64,000 nt of DNA from Polyangia bacterium (GTDB lineage: Bacteria; Myxococcota_A; Polyangia; Nannocystales; Nannocystaceae), in NCBI GenBank assembly GCA_030430565.1, contig JAUIKS010000046.1:1-64000 (forward strand), written 5' to 3'. This document shows, in pieces, positions 16,559 to 28,078 of this stretch. Numbering within the stretch: position 1 is the stretch's first letter; each line of letters opens with the position of its first letter. The notes beneath the pieces are model-generated. The model had not been told where the DNA came from, did not search any database, and was given only the letters and a program-made list of their open reading frames with translations. A program made the position numbers and the translations under genes.

Positions 16559-17824
16559 CTACTCGGCGGCGAGCGCCTCGCGGGCGCGCGCTCGCAGCTT
16601 CCGCGCCGGGTCCTCCTGCACAGCCGCGAGCATCCAGCGGACGAACTCGCGGTCGTCGTCCTCGAGCAGCGCCGCGAACGCGGGCTTGCGCGTCAGCGGA
16701 TCATCCGAGAGCAGGCGATCGATGAGCTGCTGGCGGGCGCGCGGGAGCTCGGCGATCCGCGCGACCTGGGCGATGAACTCAGCGTCGTCGTAGGACGCGA
16801 GGAAATCCTGCGCCGCCGCGCCCATCAGCGACACGGTGCGCGCCGCGTACAGGCTCGCGCGCGCACCGGCAGCGCAGGCGCGCGGGAGCTCGGGGAGCAG
16901 CGCGACGTGCTGGGCGACGAGCAGCGTCGCGCAGCGCTCGGCGTCGATCGGGGCGGCGCGGAGCCATCGACGCACGTCGTCGAGCGGCGCCTCGACGCAG
17001 AAGTTGCTCACCGAGAAGTCCTCGATGCTGTCGACTCTCCACCAGGCGTACTGTCGCGGCTCGACCAGGCGCTCGTGCGCGTGGAAGTCCAGCTGCCCCG
17101 GGTTGAGGCGGTACCCGCCGGAGTCCTGTCCGCGGATCTCGAGCAGCGCGTGGCCTTTAAACCACCGGCCGAGCCGCACGAGCGCGCGGCGGATCGCGAC
17201 GTCCTGCCAGTGCTGCCCCGCGCCCTCGACCTCCTGGATCGAGTAGTCACAGTAGGCCGCGACGTTGCTCGGCGCGGTGTCGTAGACCTCGGCGAACCCG
17301 CACACCCACGCGAGCAGCTCGGGATCGGCGGCCAGCGCCTCGCGGTAGCCATCCTCGTAGAGCTCGATCCCGCTGCGGACGTCGACGGTGTGCTCGCCCC
17401 AGCTGTAGCCCGAGCGCCACGCGCCCTCGCCGAAGCGCGCGTCGAAGACTCGCTGGATCCGGGCGTCCTTCCACGCGCCGCAGCGCGACACGACCACGAA
17501 GTCGCGGGCCGGCAGCGGCGCGAGATCGGCTCCGTCGACCGGGCGGGGATCCGGGCAGGCGCCGGCGTGTAGACGCGCGCGCAGCAGCGAGTAGAGCGTC
17601 TGGCCACGAAGCTCGACGTCGCCCTCGGGAGGCCGCCGGCCGCGCTTCAGCGCCACCCGGCGGCGCGCCTCGTCGACGAGCGCGGTCGCGTAGTCAGGGA
17701 GATCGGGGGCGCGCGAGACTCGCGGGCCCTGGGTCTGCAGCGCGTCCTCGACGAGCGCGAGCGCGAGCGGGCGCGCGAGCGCGACGGCGCTCCCGTTGAG
17801 GTCCCACTCCAGCCAGCAGTCCAT
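16559..17824 (-). CDS. Protein of unknown function with HEAT-like C-terminus
   Basis: The 421-residue protein begins MDCWLEWDLNGSAVALARPL and shows no signal peptide or membrane helix. The middle is Trp/Tyr-rich (AYCDYSIQEVEGAGQHWQDV, YAWWRVDSIEDFSVSNFCVE). The last 100 residues look like short helical repeats (DPLTRKPAFAALLEDDDREF), similar to HEAT-type scaffolds. I recognise no family. It starts after an unusual set of short tandem repeats in its leader. Confidence 0.65.
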   Translation of the reverse strand: MDCWLEWDLNGSAVALARPLALALVEDALQTQGPRVSRAPDLPDYATALVDEARRRVALKRGRRPPEGDVELRGQTLYSLLRARLHAGACPDPRPVDGADLAPLPARDFVVVSRCGAWKDARIQRVFDARFGEGAWRSGYSWGEHTVDVRSGIELYEDGYREALAADPELLAWVCGFAEVYDTAPSNVAAYCDYSIQEVEGAGQHWQDVAIRRALVRLGRWFKGHALLEIRGQDSGGYRLNPGQLDFHAHERLVEPRQYAWWRVDSIEDFSVSNFCVEAPLDDVRRWLRAAPIDAERCATLLVAQHVALLPELPRACAAGARASLYAARTVSLMGAAAQDFLASYDDAEFIAQVARIAELPRARQQLIDRLLSDDPLTRKPAFAALLEDDDREFVRWMLAAVQEDPARKLRARAREALAAE

Positions 17825-17831
17825 CGTGTCG

Positions 17832-17868
17832 ATCCCCGTCTATCCAGTCAATCCCGTCTATCCCGTCA
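17832..17868. repeat. Short tandem repeat ATCCCGTCT (about 9-base unit x4)
   Basis: Four imperfect 9-10-base units (atccccgtct, atccagtca, atcccgtct, atcccgtca) lie immediately upstream of the ATG at 17824, in what would be the leader of that minus-strand gene. Confidence 0.65.
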
Positions 17869-18075
17869 GGACGCAAAAATGACTACAAAGACATGTCGCG
17901 CGACGCGGGCGCAGAGCGTAGTAGAGGCGACGCGCCCGCGCAACCACGGCGCTGACGTGACGCGACGTCGAAGAGGCGCGCGCGATGAACTGTCGACCGT
18001 CACCGAGTGGACCGAACAGCGAGCTCCAGCGGGCGGGAGATCGTCACCTGCTGGGCGCGGGGCGAGCAGCCCGTG

Positions 18076-18108
18076 TCGCCTCGCCTCGCCTCGCCTCGCC
18101 TCGCCTCG
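18076..18108. repeat. (TCGCC)6 tandem repeat
   Basis: Six exact copies of TCGCC plus a partial copy make a simple-sequence repeat in the long intergenic region. Confidence 0.8.
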
Positions 18109-18557
18109 TTAGGTCTCTCTGCGGCGGGCTTCGTCAGTGAACCCCGTAGCACGCCCGCTACAACCTCGTTCACCGCCTCGCCAGCGACGAGGATCCCGGC
18201 GCGCGGCGACACGCGGGCTCGCTGTAAGCGCGGGCGCGCGCGCTCGCCCGCGAGCGCGCCGCGACGCGCTAGCGACGTACGTGGATGTACACCTCTGGCG
18301 CCGGCGCGAGCGTCGGGCTCGTGCGTACTCGCGCGAGCGCGCCGGCGCGTCTCGGTTCCGCTCGCGCGCGCGAGGCGATCGGCGTCTCGCGGCGACGATG
18401 CGCGCAAGCGCAACGGACTCTCCGGTACTCTGTAGGGGCGTCGGGTCGCCGCTGGGCGACCTCGAGCTGCTCTTTAGGGCCTCTCGATTCGATTAAGACT
18501 CAAGAGCCATGTCAGGACCGCGGGCGGGCTGGCCGTCGCGCGCAGCAGGAGCGTCGC

Positions 18558-21845
<3,288 letters not shown>

Positions 21846-21974
21846 CCGGCGCGAGCGCGCGGCCTGCCGCGCTGTCGCTCGAGTCGTTTTCGCGACGCGG
21901 CCGCGCTAGACCTGCGCGGCCTGCCGCGCTGGCGCGGTTGAGCCCGAGGGGCGCGTTGACCGAGAATGGTGGGC

Positions 21975-22916
21975 GTGACGACCTCCTCCGCGCCCGAAGG
22001 CGCTCCTCCCCGCGGCGGCCCGCCGCCGTGGATCAACACAGACATCCAGCGGCGCGTCGCGTGGCGCGACGGCGACATCGTGATCTCGGTCCCGAGCAAG
22101 AGCGGGACGACGTGGACGATGAATATCGTGCACCAGCTGCGGCGCGGTGGGGACCCTGACTTTAAAGACATCTACACCGAGGTCCCGTGGATCGAGCTCG
22201 TCGAGCGCCCGGGGCAGACGCCCGAGGAGCTGCTCGCGCGGTGGGAGGCGATGCCACAGGACGCTCGCCGCGCGTTCAAGACCCACGCGGCGCCGCCGGT
22301 GCTCCCCTACGTCGCGCCGGGCGAGGGCCGCCCCGAGGTCCGCTATATCGTCGTCGCGCGCGACCCGGAGGAGGCGCTCGTCTCGTTCAAGCCGTTCTTG
22401 GAGAAGCACACGGACGAGTGGTACGCGCTGTGGGGGGTGGCGCGACCGAGCCTCACGGCGCCCAGCTTCGCCGCGTTCTACGATCGGGTGGTCGAGGGGA
22501 TGGGGCTGCACGAGGGACTGTTTCGCTTCGTGGCGGGCTGGTGGCCGCTGCGGCGTCGCGAGAACGTCTTGATGCTGCACTTCAGCGAGCTCAAGCGAGA
22601 CCCGGAGGGCTCGATCCGCCGGATCGCGGCGTTCCTGGGCGTCTCGCCCGCGGAGTCGCGGTGGCCGACGATCTTGGAGTGCTGCTCGTTCTCGTGGATG
22701 AAGGCCCGTCAGGAGCGCTTCGAGGTCTCGACCCTCACACCGGTGCCGGTGCTGAAGCCGGGCGCGATGATCCGCGCGGGCAGGCTCGGCGCGGCGCGGG
22801 AGGACGGGATGACCGCCGAGCTCGCGGCCCGTCTGCGCGCGACCGGCGAGCGCGTCATCGAGGATCGGCGCGCGCTCGAGTGGCACTACCGCGGAGGTCC
22901 GCTGCCTGCCTGTTAG
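21975..22916 (+). CDS. Sulfotransferase-domain protein
   Basis: The protein has about 313 residues. It shows the PAPS 5'-phosphosulfate loop in VISVPSKSGTTWTMNIV (PKSGTTW-like) and the 3'-phosphate motif in YIVVARDPEEALVSF, with HFSELKRDPEGSIRRIAAFL, the conserved helix of cytosolic sulfotransferases. It transfers sulfonate from PAPS to an acceptor that cannot be predicted. I prefer GTG at 21975 because a GAGAAT box ends 7 bases upstream; the ATG at 21966 adds three residues. The next gene starts 11 bases after the stop, and its -10 box overlaps this stop codon. Confidence 0.85.
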   Translation: MTTSSAPEGAPPRGGPPPWINTDIQRRVAWRDGDIVISVPSKSGTTWTMNIVHQLRRGGDPDFKDIYTEVPWIELVERPGQTPEELLARWEAMPQDARRAFKTHAAPPVLPYVAPGEGRPEVRYIVVARDPEEALVSFKPFLEKHTDEWYALWGVARPSLTAPSFAAFYDRVVEGMGLHEGLFRFVAGWWPLRRRENVLMLHFSELKRDPEGSIRRIAAFLGVSPAESRWPTILECCSFSWMKARQERFEVSTLTPVPVLKPGAMIRAGRLGAAREDGMTAELAARLRATGERVIEDRRALEWHYRGGPLPAC

Positions 22917-22919
22917 TCT
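22914..22919 (+). promoter_or_regulatory. Probable -10 box (TAGTCT), leaderless type
   Basis: TAGTCT ends 8 bases before the ATG at 22928 and begins within the stop codon of the sulfotransferase gene. Confidence 0.4.
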
Positions 22920-22927
22920 CGGGCGAT

Positions 22928-23938
22928 ATGCGTCTTGATGATCTCGCTCCTCGGTTGACGCTCGCGCGCACGCCGACCCCGCTCGAGCCGCTCCCGCGGC
23001 TGTCCGCGCGGCTCGGGCTCGAGCTGCTCGTAAAGCGGGATGACCTGACCGGCAGTCATCTCAGCGGCAACAAGATCCGCAAGCTCGAGTACCTGCTCGC
23101 CGAGGCGCGGGCGCTGGGCGCGACGGCGGTCGTGACCTGCGGCGGCGCGCAGTCGAATCACTGCCGCGCGACCGCGCTCGCCAGCGCGCCGCTCGGCCTC
23201 GAGTGCGCGCTGGTGCTTCGCACGCCGCGCGGGCGCGCGGAGGAGCTCGAGCCGGCGCGGGGGAACCTCCTGCTCGATCGCCTCGCGGGCGCGTCGCTGC
23301 GGACGTGCACGCCGGCCGAGTACCGCGCGTGGCCGTCGCTGCTCGAGGGGGTCGCGGACGAGCTGCGGGCGCGCGGCGCGAGGCCGTACATCATCCCCCA
23401 GGGCGGCTCGAACGCGCTCGGGTCGCTCGGCTACGTGCGCGCCGTGGAGGAGCTGCTCGAACAGGCAGGTGATAAGCCGCCGAGCGCGGTGGTCGTGGCG
23501 ACCGGGTCGGGCGGAACGCTCGCCGGCGTCGCGCTCGGGCTCAAGGCGCTCGGCGCCCGCGCGCGCGCGGTCGGGGTCCCGATCTGTGACGATCCGGCGA
23601 GCTTCCGCCGGGTCGTCCTGGAGATCGCGGCGGAGGCGGCGGCGCGCTTCGGGCTCCCACGCCTCACGGCGGACGACTTCACGCTGCTCGACGGCTACCA
23701 GGGCCGCGGCTACGCGCTGTCGTCGGAGGAGGAGCTCGCGCTGCTGCGCGAGACGGCGCGAGCCGACGGCTTGGTGCTCGATCCCGTGTACACGGTGAAG
23801 GCGTTTCGCGGCCTGCTCGATCGGGCAGGTAGCGACGCGCTGCCGGGGCCGCGCGTCGTGTTCGTGCACACCGGCGGGATCTTCGGCCTCGGGGTCGCTG
23901 GGCCGCCGCTCTACGGATCGGTGGTGGGGACGCCGTAG
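22928..23938 (+). CDS. PLP-dependent D-cysteine desulfhydrase/ACC deaminase-family protein
   Basis: The 336-residue protein starts MRLDDLAPRLTLARTPTPL and has the family's LLVKRDDLTGSHLSGNKIRK block, where the Lys in GNKIRKLE binds PLP. TCGGAQSNHCRATAL follows, then VVATGSGGTLAG as the phosphate-binding loop. The family includes D-cysteine desulfhydrase and 1-aminocyclopropane-1-carboxylate deaminase; the motifs do not settle the substrate. No signal peptide is seen. It could use a sulfur compound related to the neighbouring sulfotransferase, but that is speculation. The 3' end overlaps the convergent lipoprotein gene by 28 bases. Confidence 0.85.
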   Translation: MRLDDLAPRLTLARTPTPLEPLPRLSARLGLELLVKRDDLTGSHLSGNKIRKLEYLLAEARALGATAVVTCGGAQSNHCRATALASAPLGLECALVLRTPRGRAEELEPARGNLLLDRLAGASLRTCTPAEYRAWPSLLEGVADELRARGARPYIIPQGGSNALGSLGYVRAVEELLEQAGDKPPSAVVVATGSGGTLAGVALGLKALGARARAVGVPICDDPASFRRVVLEIAAEAAARFGLPRLTADDFTLLDGYQGRGYALSSEEELALLRETARADGLVLDPVYTVKAFRGLLDRAGSDALPGPRVVFVHTGGIFGLGVAGPPLYGSVVGTP

Positions 23939-24405
23939 TCCGGCTCAGGGGCGCCGGTCGTCGGATCGGGGAGGCCGGTCGTCGTCGAGGGCACGCCGTA
24001 GGCGGGCGCGGGGCCAGACGAGGAGGGATCGGGATCGGTCGTGCTCCCGGTGGTGGTGCCCGAGGTCGTCGCGGGGACGCCGTAGGCGGGCTGACCCGTC
24101 ACGGCGCTCGAGGTCGAGCCGGTCGAGGTGGAGGTGGAGGTCGAGGTCGACGATGTAGGCGAGGTCGAGGACGAGCCGCTCGAGGACGAGGCGGAGCTGC
24201 TCATCTCGGTGTCGCTGGAGTGCGCGGTCGTCTCGTCGGGATCCTTGTCGCCGCAGCCGGCGAGCGAGAGCCCCATCAGCAGCGCGCCGGCGGTCCGGGC
24301 GATGCGCCCGTGGACATCCCGAAGGCGCGCGCCGCAGTGGGGGCACGTGGTGTCGAGCTGCTTGACGTGCACGCTGCACGCGGGACAGGCGATGAGCTTC
24401 GGCAT
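23911..24405 (-). CDS. Zinc-ribbon lipoprotein-like protein with three YGVP motifs
   Basis: The 164-residue protein begins MPKLIACPACSVHVK. Two CxxC pairs (CPAC and CPHC) form an N-terminal zinc ribbon. Next comes a hydrophobic segment ending in a lipobox-like LSLAGC followed by GDKD, then a Ser/Thr-rich spacer. The C-terminus has three copies of a YGVP motif (PAYGVPATT, PAYGVPSTT, PDYGVPTTD). A cytoplasmic-type zinc ribbon in front of a lipobox is odd: either the lipobox is not used and the segment is a membrane anchor, or the ribbon is removed on processing. ATG at 24405 follows a TATCAT box by 6 bases. Confidence 0.7.
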   Translation of the reverse strand: MPKLIACPACSVHVKQLDTTCPHCGARLRDVHGRIARTAGALLMGLSLAGCGDKDPDETTAHSSDTEMSSSASSSSGSSSTSPTSSTSTSTSTSTGSTSSAVTGQPAYGVPATTSGTTTGSTTDPDPSSSGPAPAYGVPSTTTGLPDPTTGAPEPDYGVPTTDP

Positions 24406-24411
24406 GCCGGG

Positions 24412-24417
24412 ATGATA
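24412..24417 (-). promoter_or_regulatory. Probable -10 box (TATCAT), leaderless type
   Basis: On the minus strand TATCAT ends 6 bases before the ATG at 24405. Confidence 0.5.
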
Positions 24418-24481
24418 CGGGAGCCGGGCGCGGGCTGTCACGGGCCGCGGGCGCGGCTTGCCAGCCGGTGACCGTAAATGG

Positions 24482-24495
24482 TGTCTTAAGAGACA
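24482..24495. promoter_or_regulatory. Possible operator TGTCT-TAAG-AGACA
   Basis: A 5-base inverted repeat with a 4-base centre lies between two divergent promoters (24412-24417 and 24557-24562). The 10-mer TTAAGAGACA occurs again, on the other strand, near 43991. Confidence 0.3.
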
Positions 24496-24556
24496 TGTTG
24501 TTCCGTCCTCGCACGCTCTGCGCGAGCGCCTCGGGTCGACGGCGGCGGGAGTTCGC

Positions 24557-24562
24557 TACACT
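24557..24562 (+). promoter_or_regulatory. Probable -10 box (TACACT), leaderless type
   Basis: TACACT ends 6 bases before the GTG at 24569. Confidence 0.5.
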
Positions 24563-24568
24563 GATAGA

Positions 24569-25720
24569 GTGGGGGCACGACGCGCGAGGAGGCTGCGCAC
24601 GCTCGCGGCGGCCTGCTGCGTGTTGCCCGCGTGCCTCGACGAGAACCCGAGCTTTGACGAGCCGGAGCGCAGCGCGGGTGATACCGCGCCGAGCAGCTCG
24701 GGCGCGCAGCTGACGAGCGCGCCGACGACCGGGGGCGGCGCGACCGAAGCCTCGAGCGCGATGACGGACATCGACGAGACCACGGCCGGCACGAGCGCGA
24801 CGAGCGTCACCACGACGAGCGTGACGGGCGTGACGGGCGTGACGAGCTCCGGCGCGGAGGCGACGACCGGGGCGATCGTCGACGGGCCGACCCTCTGCGG
24901 CTTCGAGCCCGGCGAGTGGACGTTGACGACGCCCGGGCCGATCGACGAGCTCAACAGCCCCGACAACGAGGCGGAGCCGTTCTTGAGCCCCGACGGCTTG
25001 ACCCTCTACTTCGCGTCGGATCGCCCCGGGGGCGTCGGCGCGTACGACTCCTACCGGGCGACTCGGCCGGCGCTCGACGCTGTGTTCGCGCCGCCGATCA
25101 ACAATGTCGATCTCGACGTCAACAGCGAGAGCTTCGACTCGAAGCTCGCGCTCTCGCCGGACGGCCTGCGCGGGTACATGGCGAGCGATCGCGCGGGGAC
25201 GCAGGGGGGCTCGGATCTCTGGACCATGAGCCGGGCGGACACGAGCGGCCCCTTCGGTCCGTTTGAGAACCTCTCCGCGCTGAACACGGCGGAGGATGAG
25301 TACGACCCGCAGCCGTCGGTCGACGGCTTGCGGCTGTACTTCGCGTCAGGCGTGCCGCTCGCGCTGTTCGTCGCCGAGCGGGCGGCGCCCGGGCAGCCGT
25401 TCTCGCCGGCGACGCTCGTCGAGGGGCTGGCGGGCCCGGATAAATCGTCGCACCCGCACCTGAGCGGTGACGAGCGCGTGATCCTGTTCGAGAGCGATCG
25501 CCCGGGCGGGGCGGGGGACTCGGACATCTGGATCGCGATGCGCCCGGGGCTCGAGGCGCCCTTCGGTCCGCCGACGCCGCTGCCCGTGATCAACAGCCCG
25601 AGCTTTGACGGCGAGCCGCTGCTGAGCGCGGACGGCTGCGAGCTGCTGTTCGCCTCGTCGCGCCCCGGGAGCGCGGGCGGGTGGGACCTGTGGCGCGCCG
25701 AGGTGATCGCGGCGCCGTAG
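24569..25720 (+). CDS. PD40/TolB-like beta-propeller lipoprotein
   Basis: The protein has about 383 residues. A short Arg-rich n-region leads to a signal peptide ending CCVLPAC, a lipobox. A Ser/Thr spacer of about 85 residues follows. The rest is a propeller with repeated blades of the form FLSPDGLTLYFASDRPGG, ALSPDGLRGYMASDRAG, SGDERVILFESDRPGG and LSADGCELLFASSRPGS, the PD40 (WD40-like beta propeller) signature. Such domains bind proteins or peptidoglycan at the outer membrane; the partner here is unknown. The GTG start follows a TACACT box; an earlier in-frame start would lie upstream of that promoter. Confidence 0.85.
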   Translation: MGARRARRLRTLAAACCVLPACLDENPSFDEPERSAGDTAPSSSGAQLTSAPTTGGGATEASSAMTDIDETTAGTSATSVTTTSVTGVTGVTSSGAEATTGAIVDGPTLCGFEPGEWTLTTPGPIDELNSPDNEAEPFLSPDGLTLYFASDRPGGVGAYDSYRATRPALDAVFAPPINNVDLDVNSESFDSKLALSPDGLRGYMASDRAGTQGGSDLWTMSRADTSGPFGPFENLSALNTAEDEYDPQPSVDGLRLYFASGVPLALFVAERAAPGQPFSPATLVEGLAGPDKSSHPHLSGDERVILFESDRPGGAGDSDIWIAMRPGLEAPFGPPTPLPVINSPSFDGEPLLSADGCELLFASSRPGSAGGWDLWRAEVIAAP

Positions 25721-25881
25721 CCGAGCAGCCCGTGGCGACGGTCCGCGCCGGACTTCTCGTCGCTGGCGGGAGAGCTACAGCCTTCGCCAACGAAGCCCGC
25801 GCTGCCCGTGAGCGATGCCCCGCGCGCTGGCTGGGTGACGCGGCGGGCCCCGCGGTCGTATAGTCGACGCGGTGAGGCGAC

Positions 25882-26760
25882 ATGACGCTTGCGACATCTG
25901 AAGAGGAGGCGCTGACGCGCGCGCAGGAGGAGGCGCTGACGCGCGCGGCGGCGGCCGTCGCCGAGGCGGACGCGCTGCTGATCGGCGCCGGCGCGGGCAT
26001 GGGCGTGGACTCCGGGCTGCCCGACTTTCGCGGGGATGAGGGCTTCTGGCGCGCGTACCCGCCGATCGCCGAGCTCGGGATCTCGTTCTCCGCGATGGCG
26101 AACCCGCGGTGGTTTCGTGACGACCCGCGCCTGGCCTGGGGGTTTTACGGGCACCGGCTCAACCTCTATCGAGAGACGCGCCCGCACGTCGGCTTCGCGC
26201 TGCTGCGCCGCTGGGCTGCGGCGCGCCCGCGCGGCGCGTTCGTGTTCACCTCCAACGTCGACGGGCAGTTCCAGCGCGCGGGCTTCCCTGAAGACCAGGT
26301 CGTGGAGTGCCACGGCTCGATCCATCACCTGCAGTGCAGCCGGCCGTGCGGCGGTGACATCTGGTCCGCCGCCGACGCGCGCGTCGTGGTCGAGATGGCG
26401 ACGCTGCGCGCCGATGAGCCGCTGCCGCGCTGCCCTCGCTGCGACGCGCTGGCGCGGCCCAACATCCTGATGTTCGGTGACTTCGCGTGGCACGGCGAGC
26501 GCTCGAGCGCGCAGGAGTCGAGGATGCACACGTGGCTGCGCGGGCTCGCGGGCGCGCGCGTGGTCGTGGTCGAGTGCGGGGCGGGCACGGCGATCCCCTC
26601 GGTGCGGATGACCTGCGAGCGCGTGGCGAGCGGCGCGGGCGGCACGCTGATCCGCGTTAACCCGCGCGAGGCCTACGGCCCGCGCGGCGCGATCTCGCTC
26701 GACCTGGGGGCCGCGAGGGCGCTGCGAGAGCTCGACGCGCGGCTCCAGGGAGCCCGGTAG
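25882..26760 (+). CDS. Sir2-family NAD-dependent protein deacylase
   Basis: The 292-residue protein shows sirtuin motifs in order: LLIGAGAGMGVDSGLPDFRG (NAD-binding GAG and DFR), FVFTSNVDGQFQRAG (TSNVD, equivalent to TQN-D), ECHGSIHHLQC (catalytic His in HGS) and two zinc Cys pairs (CSRPC and CPRC). GDFAWHGE stands in place of the more usual FGE motif. It removes acyl groups from lysines using NAD or transfers ADP-ribose. The N-terminus repeats EEALTRAQ/EEALTRAA, encoded by a 24-base tandem duplication. A TATAGT box lies 17 bases before the ATG, with GAGGCG as a weak ribosome-binding site. Confidence 0.85.
   Translation: MTLATSEEEALTRAQEEALTRAAAAVAEADALLIGAGAGMGVDSGLPDFRGDEGFWRAYPPIAELGISFSAMANPRWFRDDPRLAWGFYGHRLNLYRETRPHVGFALLRRWAAARPRGAFVFTSNVDGQFQRAGFPEDQVVECHGSIHHLQCSRPCGGDIWSAADARVVVEMATLRADEPLPRCPRCDALARPNILMFGDFAWHGERSSAQESRMHTWLRGLAGARVVVVECGAGTAIPSVRMTCERVASGAGGTLIRVNPREAYGPRGAISLDLGAARALRELDARLQGAR
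25903..25947 (+). repeat. 24-base tandem duplication at the sirtuin N-terminus
   Basis: The 21-base segment starting gaggaggcgctgacgcgcgc occurs at 25903-25923 and again at 25927-25947, duplicating eight residues. Confidence 0.75.
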
Positions 26761-26777
26761 GGCGCGCGACGGCGAAC

Positions 26778-27704
26778 TCAAGCACGCTCGACGCCGCCGC
26801 GCAGCTGCGCGAACCATGCGCCGACGAAGGTGTTGACCATCTCGAGGGAGCAGCGCCCGGTGTGGACGAGCTCGTCGACGACCACGGCGCTCGCGCGCCC
26901 CTTGGTCAGGCCGGCGACGAGGTCCTGGGGCAGCGCGGCGCCGCCCGACGCGATCACGGGCGCGGGCACGGCGTCCGCGATCGCGCGGGTGAGATCGAGA
27001 TCGTAGCCCCAGCCGTGCCCGGCGCGATCGATGCTGTGGACGAGCAGCTCTCCGACGCCGCGCTCGACGAGCTCGTAGGCCCAGCTGATCGCGTCGAGGC
27101 CGGTGGCCTCCACCCCGTGCGCGATCATCGGCTCCCACCAGTCCGCGGTCACGCGTCGGGCCCGGATCACCGCGAGCAGGCTGTCGGCTCCGAAGCGCGC
27201 CGTGATCTCGTTGACCCAGCCCGGGTGACGCACCGCGCTGGTGTTGATCGCGACTCGCTGCGCGCCGGCCTCGAGCAGCTGGTGAATGCTGTCGGGTGAG
27301 CGGAGTCGACCGTCGGCGATGGAGACGAGCACGGGGCAGCGGAGCTCCTCGACGAGCCGGCGCAGCGCCGGCGCGAGCGCCTCGACGGGCTCGTCTTGAT
27401 CGAGGTACTCAATGAACAGCCGCGCCGCGCCGCGGTCGTCGAGGTGACGGGCGAGCTCGAGCGGGTCTCCGGGATCGCGCAGCGTCGTGATGCCGGAGAG
27501 CGGCGCGACGCGACCGGCGCGGATCGGCAGGTAGGGGATGATCGTCGACGAGCGCCGGCAGGCGGCGTCGCCGGACGACACGCCGGGGGCGCCCTGCTCA
27601 GGAGCCGACGAGGTGTCGTGGGCCGCGTGCGCGGAGTACCTGAAGCGGCCAGGTCGAGGCGCGCGCGCGTCTCGGGTGGGTTGCGAGGTGTGACTATATT
27701 TCAT
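26778..27704 (-). CDS. HisF-like TIM-barrel protein lacking catalytic aspartates
   Basis: The protein has about 308 residues, of which the last 250 follow HisF throughout: IIPYLPIRAGRV for IIPCLDVKDGRV, TTLRDPGDPLELARHL, RVAINTSAV, EATGLDAISWAYE, LLVHSIDRAG and APVIASGGAA. HisF is the cyclase subunit of imidazole glycerol phosphate synthase. The two catalytic Asp of HisF (Asp11 and Asp130 in the Thermotoga enzyme) are replaced, by Pro in YLPIR and by Arg in AVIRARR. This should abolish the cyclase reaction. It may be a non-catalytic paralogue or have a new reaction. No hisH or other his gene is adjacent. The exact start is uncertain; ATG at 27704 precedes about 55 residues without HisF similarity. 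Confidence 0.7.
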   Translation of the reverse strand: MKYSHTSQPTRDARAPRPGRFRYSAHAAHDTSSAPEQGAPGVSSGDAACRRSSTIIPYLPIRAGRVAPLSGITTLRDPGDPLELARHLDDRGAARLFIEYLDQDEPVEALAPALRRLVEELRCPVLVSIADGRLRSPDSIHQLLEAGAQRVAINTSAVRHPGWVNEITARFGADSLLAVIRARRVTADWWEPMIAHGVEATGLDAISWAYELVERGVGELLVHSIDRAGHGWGYDLDLTRAIADAVPAPVIASGGAALPQDLVAGLTKGRASAVVVDELVHTGRCSLEMVNTFVGAWFAQLRGGVERA

Positions 27705-28078
27705 TGCACTACAGGGCGTTCGCGCGCTGGCTCGCGCTCGCGTCAGGCTCCCATTCAAATGCAATGCTCGTGCCGCTCGAGCGACCGCGGCCACGGGGTC
27801 CTGGGAGCGCGTTGTGAGCTCCTCAGACCGGAAGAGACCGGAAAAATTTGGTCGACGACGCCCGCTGGTCTGGTGATCTGCCGCGTCGCGGCGCTACGCA
27901 CGTGTGCGTTCGGGCCGGGGCGGGCGAGCGCACGCTGGTCGAGCGCGCCCATGGTTCGACGGGAGGTTGTGCGTGCAACGTCGGCGAGGGGGGGCGGCGT
28001 CGGTGCATGGAGGCGCGCTTGCGTCCGGGTCCTACATGTGGTGAGTAGCGATCGCGGCGTGGTCCGCAGGAGAGAAGC
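27705..28078. other. 374-base divergent intergenic region
   Basis: It separates the HisF-like gene from the purine phosphorylase gene. It contains relatively AT-rich patches, a 10-base direct repeat (agaccggaag/agaccggaaa at 27825-27844) and the run GGAAAAATTTGG. No convincing gene is seen. Confidence 0.45.

Larger units (their letters stand above)
17825..18557. other. 733-base divergent intergenic region
   Basis: This gap separates two divergent genes. It holds the 9-base repeats, an AT-rich patch with an ACATGT palindrome near 17890, a TCGCC hexameric tandem array and two -10-like boxes facing right (TACTCT at 18426, TAAGACT near 18494). The reading frames here are Arg/Ala-rich and overlap on both strands; none looks like a gene. 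Confidence 0.5.

Noticed and set aside
18076..18108. TCGCC repeats as a possible CRISPR array
   Set aside because: Units are 5 bases with no spacers; it is a simple-sequence repeat.
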